Below, in pieces: positions 57,421-64,000 of a stretch of DNA of 64,000 bases (its first letter is position 1; every line of letters starts with the position of its first letter). A model generated the notes under the pieces. It was not told where the DNA came from, searched no databases, and saw only the letters and a list, made by a program, of their open reading frames with translations. The position numbers were made by a program, and so were the translations under genes. The DNA is from Salvia splendens (taxonomy: Eukaryota; Streptophyta; Magnoliopsida; Lamiales; Lamiaceae), in NCBI RefSeq assembly GCF_004379255.2, contig NC_056034.1, positions 10,480,501 through 10,544,500 on the forward strand, in the 5' to 3' direction.

Positions 57421-60400
57421 ATGGGGCGTTTAAGGTTACAATCTAGCATCAATGCAATTGAAGAGGAACCCGAAGACTGTGAGGCTACCTCTGCTAATAA
57501 GGCTGCAATGGGATCTATGATTAATTCAGAGATAGGAGCAGTACTGGCAGTCATGAGAAGGAATGTGAGATGGGGAGGTCGTTATGCATCTGGTGAAGAT
57601 CAGTTGGAACACTCTCTCATTCAATCTCTTAAAAACTTGAGAAGACAAGTATTTTCATGGCAACATGACTGGCAATCTGTCAATCCTTCCTTGTATCTCC
57701 AGCCATTTCTTGATGTAATTCGGTCGGATGAAACAGGGGCTCCAATTACTGGTGTTGCACTGTCATCTGTGTACAAGATTTTGACTCTTGATGTACTGGA
57801 TATGAATACTGTCAATGTTGATGATGCTATGCATCTGGTAGTTGATGCAGTTACTAGCTGTAGATTTGAGGTAACTGATCCTGCATCTGAAGAATTTGTA
57901 TTAACCAAGATACTTCAAGTTCTATTGGCTTGCATGAAAAGTAAAGCATCAGTGATGTTGAGCAATCAGCATGTTTGTACCATTGTGAACACCTGTTTCC
58001 GAGTAGTACATCAAGCTGGTACCAAAGGCGAACTTTTACAAAGGATGGCCCGTCACACTATGCATGAAATTGTTAGATGCATTTTTTCTCACCTTCCAGA
58101 TGTTGACAATACAGAACGGTCACTGATAAAGGGAGGCAGTTCTATAAAAAATGAGGTAATAATTTTCGTCTCTCTTTCTTTTGAATTGTAATAACACTGG
58201 AGAGGAACTTGTTGATTGGTTTTTAATGATCACGCATGTGGCTAACATTTGGACAAAAGAAAATTAGACTGATCATGTTGGAGTTAATAGGGACACTGAC
58301 ACTTGATAAAACTTTAATTGGATAGGCTGATTATGCTCACTCTTATTTGCAAACTTTAGATTGCATATGTGTTGTATCTACTTGTGATGCTTGTAGCTCA
58401 ATTAGCATTGTTGATAATTTGATATATGTAGGACTTCGTGGAGATTGATCACTGATGCTGGCTTTGTTTTATTTTTCTTATTACATGTGGAACCTTACAT
58501 GTTATCTTTCGCCACAGGCTGCTGGACTTGATCCTGATTACAGTTTCAGCAGCAACGCAGAAAATGGCAGTGGAAATTCTGAGTATGATGGCCGACTCTC
58601 CTCTGGAGTTTTGAGTTCTGCATCTGGCCTTATGAGCAGTGTGGTGGATGAAAGTACTGCCAGGGGTGACAATGGGAAGGATGTAGTTCCATTTGACTTG
58701 CATTTAATGACAGAACCATATGGTGTACCCTGCATGGTTGAGATTTTTCATTTTCTCTGTTCGTTGCTTAATGTTGTTGAGCATACAGAGACGGGTCTCG
58801 GAGCAAATTCGATGTCATTTGATGAAGATGTGCCTCTATTCGCGTTAGGTTTGATTAACTCAGCAATTGAATTAAGCTGCCCTGCTATGCGACAGCATCC
58901 CAGATTGTTGAGTTTAATACAGGATGAACTGTTTCGTAACCTTATGCAGTTTGGGTTGTCAATGAGTCCCTTGATTCTTTCTATGGTCTGTAGCATTGTT
59001 CTTAATTTATATCAGTGCTTGCGCACTGAGCTGAAACTTCAGCTTGAAGCTTTCTTTGCCTGTGTGATCTTGAGACTGGCACAAACTCAGTATGGAGCTT
59101 CATACCAGCAGCAGGAGGTAGTTATGGAGGCACTAGTTGATTTCTGTAGGCAGAAAACCTTTATGGTAGAAATGTATGCAAATTTAGATTGTGATATAAC
59201 GTGCGGAAACGTGTTTGAAGAACTTGCTAATTTATTGTCAAAGAGTGCGTTTCCAGTGAATTGCCATCTGTCCAGTATGCACATTCTTGCGTTAGATGGC
59301 CTAATAGCAGTGATTCAGGGAATGGCTGAGAGGATTGGCAATGGATCAACTGGTTCTGAATTAAATGCTGTAAATCTTGAGGAGTATATTCCCTTCTGGA
59401 TGGTGAAATGCGACAATTATAGTGATCCTGATTATTGGGTCCCTTTTGTTCGCCGAAGGAAGTACATAAAAAGAAGATTGATGATTGGAGCTGATCACTT
59501 CAATCGAGATCCAAAGAAAGGACTAGAATTTCTCCAAGGAACACATCTGTTGCCCGAAAAACTTGATTCCCAGAGTGTGGCTTGCTTTTTCCGCTATACA
59601 GCTGGACTAGATAAAAATCTCGTTGGAGATTTTCTTGGAAATCATGATGATTTTTGCGTTCAAGTTCTACATGAATTTGCAGGAACATTTGATTTTCAAG
59701 ACATGAACCTGGATACTGCATTAAGGCTATTTCTGGAAACTTTTCGGCTGCCTGGTGAATCTCAGAAGATACAAAGGGTGCTCGAGGCATTCTCTGGGCG
59801 ATACTATGAACAATCACCTTTGATCTTAGCAAATAAGGATGCTGCTCTCTTGCTGTCTTATTCCCTCATCATGCTTAATACTGATCAGCATAACGTACAG
59901 GTGAAGAAAAAGATGACAGAAGAAGATTTCATAAAAAATAACCGGCGCATCAATGGAGGCAATGACCTACCTCGCGAGTTCCTAACTGAGCTCTATTACT
60001 CCATCTGCAAGAATGAGATTCGCACCACACCTGAACAAGGAGCAGGTTTTGCTGAAATGACTCCTAGCAGATGGATTGATTTGATGCACAAGTCCAAAAA
60101 AACATCTCCATACATAGTTGCAGATTCCAGAACCTACCTTGACCATGATATGTTTGCTATCATGTCTGGTCCAACAATTGCTGCTATCTCTGTGGTATTT
60201 GATCATGCAGAATATGAGGATGTTTACCAAACATGTATAGACGGATTCTTGGCTGTCGCAAAGATATCTGCGTGTCATCATCTCGAAGATGTTTTGGATG
60301 ATCTTGTTGTGTGTCTGTGTAAGTTCACAACACTCTTAAACCCCTCATCTGTAGAGGAACCTGTTCTAGCCTTCGGTGATGATGCAAAAGCTAGAATGGC

Positions 60401-62132
60401 CACGGTTACAGTTTTCACTATTGCGAATAGATATGGAGATTTTGTCCGTACTGGTTGGAGAAATATTCTGGACTGCATCTTAAGACTGCACAAGCTTGGC
60501 CTTCTGCCTGCTCGTGTGGCCAGTGATGCAGCGGATGATTCAGAGATGTCATCTGATCCTGGACATGGGAAGCCTCTTACAAACTCACTTTCTTCTGCTC
60601 ATATACAAACGATTGGTACACCTAGGAGGTCCTCCGGCCTTATGGGGCGATTCAGTCAGCTTCTGTCTCTTGATACCGAAGAGCCAAGGTCTCAGCCTAC
60701 TGAACAACAACTGGCTGCTCATCAACGCACGCTTCAGACGATCCAGAAGTGCCATATAGACAGCATCTTCACAGAGAGCAAGTTCCTGCAAGCTGATTCC
60801 TTATTGCAGCTTGCACGGGCACTTATATGGGCTGCTGGACGACCGCAGAAGGGCAATGCATCGCCTGAGGATGAGGACACTGCGGTGTTCTGCCTGGAAC
60901 TGTTGATTGCAATTACTTTGAATAACCGTGACAGAATTGGGCTTCTGTGGCCAGGTGTTTATGATCACATAGCAGGTATAGTTCAGTCAACAGTAGTGGC
61001 TTGTGCCTTGGTTGAGAAGGCAGTTTTTGGTCTTCTTCGCATTTGCCAGAGACTGCTTCCATACAAGGAGAATCTGGCCGATGAACTTCTGAGATCACTA
61101 CAACTGGTTCTCAAACTTGATGCTCGAGTTGCTGACCAATACTGTGAGCAGATAACACAGGAGGTCAGCCGCTTGGTGAAAGCAAATGCTACTCATATCC
61201 GATCTCCAATGGGGTGGCGAACCATTGCTTCTTTACTTTCTATCACTGCTAGACACCCTGATGCTTCCGAATCAGGATTTGAAGCCCTCTCATTTATAAT
61301 GGCTGATGGAGCCCACCTAGCCCCAGCAAATTTTGTACTTTGTGTGGATGCAGCTAGGCAATTTGCAGAATCTCGCACAGGACAGACTGACAGATCAGTC
61401 CATGCTGTGGATCTTATGGCAGGATCTGTTTCTTGTTTGGTACGCTGGGCCCAAGATGCTAGGGAAGCCATGTCCGAAGCAGAAGCTGCAAAATTGTGTC
61501 AGGACATCGGTGAGATGTGGCTGAGGCTTGTCCAAGGATTGAGGAAAGTTTGTCTGGACCAGAGGGAAGAAGTTAGGAATCACGCTCTCCTATCTTTGCA
61601 AACGTGCTTAACAGGGGTAGATGAGATCTGCCTTCCTATCGGCTTCTGGCCGCAGTGCTTTGAAATGGTGATATTCACAATGCTTGATGACTTGGCTGAA
61701 ATTGCTCAAGGGAACCCTCAAACTCAAAAAGAATACCGAAACATAGAAGGAACTCTCGTTCTCTCCTTGAAACTGCTCACGAAAGTGTTCTTACATTTGC
61801 TCCAGGAATTATCACAACTGTCGAGCTTCTGCAAGCTGTGGCGCAATGTGATTGGCCGGATGGAGAAGTACATGAAACTCAAGGTCAAAAGGGGTGAGAA
61901 GCTTCAGGAGCTAGTGCCAGAACTTCTCAAGAACACCCTGCTTGTCATGAAGACGAAAGGGGTTCTCGTTCCCACTAGTACTCTCGGGGGAGACAATGTG
62001 TGGGAACAGACATGGTTGCACGTCAATAAGTTGTTTCCCTCTCTCCAGTCGGAGGTGTTCCTAAATCAAGATTCAGAGCTGTTGCAATCTAACGAAGGTG
62101 ATACCACTGCAGGAGAGACGGATGATGCTTAA
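57421..62132 (+). CDS. GN: ARF guanine-nucleotide exchange factor, GNOM type
   Basis: Large Sec7 ARF-GEF that activates ARF GTPases at Golgi/endosomal membranes; in Arabidopsis GNOM supports polar recycling of the auxin exporter PIN1. Two coding exons: 57421-58155 and 58518-62132, together 1449 residues, close to Arabidopsis GNOM (about 1451). The N-terminal DCB domain includes the VYKILTL motif (about 120-125). The HUS region follows. Sec7 spans about 570-755, with YTAGLDKNLVGDFLG, catalytic Glu at about 659 in FRLPGE, and SLIMLNTDQHN with Met at about 697. Long HDS-type helical repeats follow to the end (TTAGETDDA). The Met matches the residue reported to make GNOM brefeldin A-sensitive (Leu in resistant GNL1). 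The frame is intact throughout. Confidence 0.96.
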
Positions 62133-62640
62133 AACAAATGCCAACGCAGGTAGAGATGATACGCATATACTTGGCTGAGTATAGTATATTACAACCTTGT
62201 CATTTTTTCGGAGTGAATTATACTATCATTTAGACTTAGTGGTAGTAGTCGAGCCGGAAGGTTAAATTTTGCAAATTTTCAGGTATGTATCTCTTACAAC
62301 GCAGAATTTGCCTTGGTTTTGGTCTTCTCTAAGTAGGAAGGCTATTTACATTGTTACGCTTACTTGTGCTCTGATTATGCACAGGAAGCTCAGTGTCTTA
62401 TATTCGGAGTCTCTATCTAGCAGACTGCTTATATTGTACATAATCTGAAATTCTAACTTTTATTTCGACAATACTATCATTTGATTATCGTTCAGTTCTT
62501 AGTTATTGTCACGTTATTCGATTGCATATTGCTTTTTTATGATTTCCTAATACAAACACCTCCCGTGTTAATATAGTTGTATTCCTTTTTAAAACGTTCG
62601 AACATAATAGAATAATTTCTATTTTCGGCAAAAACTAACA
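62133..62640. other. 3' UTR of GNOM and intergenic DNA
   Basis: Non-coding; nothing else recognised. Confidence 0.5.
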
Positions 62641-62921
62641 CTCCCTCCGTTCCTTGTTAATAGAGATGCTTCTTTTCGACACGGAGATTAAGAATACTGT
62701 TAAGTGGATAGTGAATAAAGTAAGAGAAATGGTTACTTTTTGCCAAATATAGAAATGACTCAATTATCTTGGAACTTTCCAAAATAGAAAAATGACTAAA
62801 TTAATATGGAAAGGATGGTGTACATTTCGTCTATTATATATAATTTTTTCTCTTACTTTACTATCTCCAATTAATCTCTGTACCAAAAAGAAACGCTATT
62901 GTTAACGAGAAATGGAGGGAG
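62641..62921. mobile_element. Stowaway-like MITE
   Basis: CTCCCTCCGTTCC at the left end and GGAGGGAG followed by TA at the right, 281 bases. Same end family as the MITE at 26042. Confidence 0.78.
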
Positions 62922-63748
62922 TATTATGTTAGCATGAAACTGTTTACTTTGTTGCAAAACTTTGGAGCTATGCAAATTAAAAATTACTCCAGTCATCCCA
63001 TAAAAAATCAACATTTGAAAGGACACAACAATTAATGCACAATTGATGAGTAAGAAAGAGGAGGAGAATGATATTTAATAGTATTTAATGAGTTGATAGT
63101 GGGCAGTGAGATCCACATTATTAATAGTATTTAGTGAGTTGTAATATTGGATTATAGTATTATAAGTTGTAAATAAATTGATGAATATGAGTATTGAATT
63201 AGGGGTAACTTTCTATTTATATTTTAATGGAATGAATGGAAATGAAAAGTCCATATATATTCATGGACGGACGCAAGTATAAATTAATAAAGAGCAAATA
63301 ATAAAAAAAATGCATAGTCCAATTCAAGTTTTTACCACCAATTTTAAAGATGTGCTGACACAATTTTGCAGATTCTGAAACTTTCCACATTCTCACAAAA
63401 TCTAATTTCATCATTTCTGAATTTAATTGGTATGCTGAAATATCCAAAATGATGTCATCTTGATCTGAGGTAGCATATCAGAATGTTTAATTAAAGCAAA
63501 ATGATATTATTTCGTCAAAAAATTACATTAAAATTTCACTTAATAAATCATCAAAATGATATTGTTTAAATGTATTAACTTATTATTTTAACATTAATTT
63601 TGGCATATCATCTCCACATTAATGAAATTTGTCACTAGACATGCAACATAAATTTTAATCTTATTATAATACTTGATCGTGAAAAAGGACTATATAATAA
63701 AAGATCATATATTTTTCACTATTAAAAGCTGCAAATTGATAAAAGCTG
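62922..63748. other. AT-rich intergenic DNA
   Basis: Contains a possible decayed MITE (around 62988-63275, ACTCCAGTCATCCCATAAAAAA at the left). Nothing else seen. Confidence 0.45.
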
Positions 63749-63944
63749 CTCTCTCCGTACAATAATAGATGTCACACTTTTCTTTTCAATTTGTCTCATT
63801 AAAAATATCACATTTTTTTTTGGAAAAAACTCTCTTTTACATTAATATAAATATACTATTTTCTGTCTCCACCTAACACACAAAACAACGTCACCTAAAA
63901 TCTCATTTGAATCCCCAAGTGTATCTATTATAGGACGGAGGGAG
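63749..63944. mobile_element. Short Stowaway-like MITE
   Basis: Left end CTCTCTCCGTACAATAATAGATG and right end, inverted, CTCCCTCCGTCCTATAATAGATA; about 196 bases. Confidence 0.75.
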
Positions 63945-64000
63945 TATATGAACTGAGTTTATTTTCCGTCTGTTAGCCATCAATAAATTATGACGATGAA

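Noticed and set aside
1..64000. tRNA, rRNA or organelle-derived DNA
   Set aside because: No cloverleaf-like segments or organelle gene sequences were recognised; only tRNA-complementary primer-binding sites of retroelements were seen.

Overview
The window looks like nuclear DNA of a flowering plant, most likely a eudicot (asterid/Lamiales is only a guess). The grounds are AT-rich intergenic DNA, GT-AG introns, intact single-copy plant genes and many plant-type transposons.

Layout: (1) 2.8-6.0 kb carries an intact nine-exon DHHC S-acyltransferase gene on the + strand. (2) 7.2-24.5 kb is a rearranged accessory zone. It holds a small broken Cys-rich (prolamin-like) gene, a full-length but defective Ty1/copia element (8926-15933, target duplication GATAT), a decayed pectin acetylesterase, and a second copy of the Cys-rich gene interrupted by a solo LTR (target duplication TACAT) and a non-autonomous hAT element (target duplication ATTGGAGA). 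It ends with a frameshifted duplicate of the last exon of the S-acyltransferase. (3) 23.9-44.2 kb is a tandem, same-strand (-) family of small polytopic membrane-protein genes: four or five intact or nearly intact copies, three clear pseudogenes or broken copies, and one divergent, better conserved member (43130-44200). Retroelements are inserted between or inside the copies. (4) 44.7-51.1 kb is packed with non-autonomous DNA transposons: two hAT elements made of TACCG/CGGTA motifs, a PIF/Harbinger-type element with a degraded Myb-like ORF, and a large foldback Mutator-like element with a 9-bp target duplication. (5) 51.7-62.1 kb is a conserved housekeeping block: ALG13, an uncharacterised single-pass membrane protein with a possible ATG8-interacting motif, a xyloglucan xylosyltransferase (-) and a GNOM-type ARF-GEF (+). 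(6) 62.1-64.0 kb is intergenic with MITEs.

The conserved genes act in the secretory/endomembrane system (protein S-acylation, N-glycan assembly, Golgi xyloglucan synthesis, ARF-dependent trafficking), but nothing shows them to be co-regulated. The most unusual parts are the decaying membrane-protein gene array, the reciprocal rearrangement of the S-acyltransferase and Cys-rich gene fragments, and the six-unit foldback element. All calls come from reading the sequence by eye and from recalled family knowledge. No database search was run.
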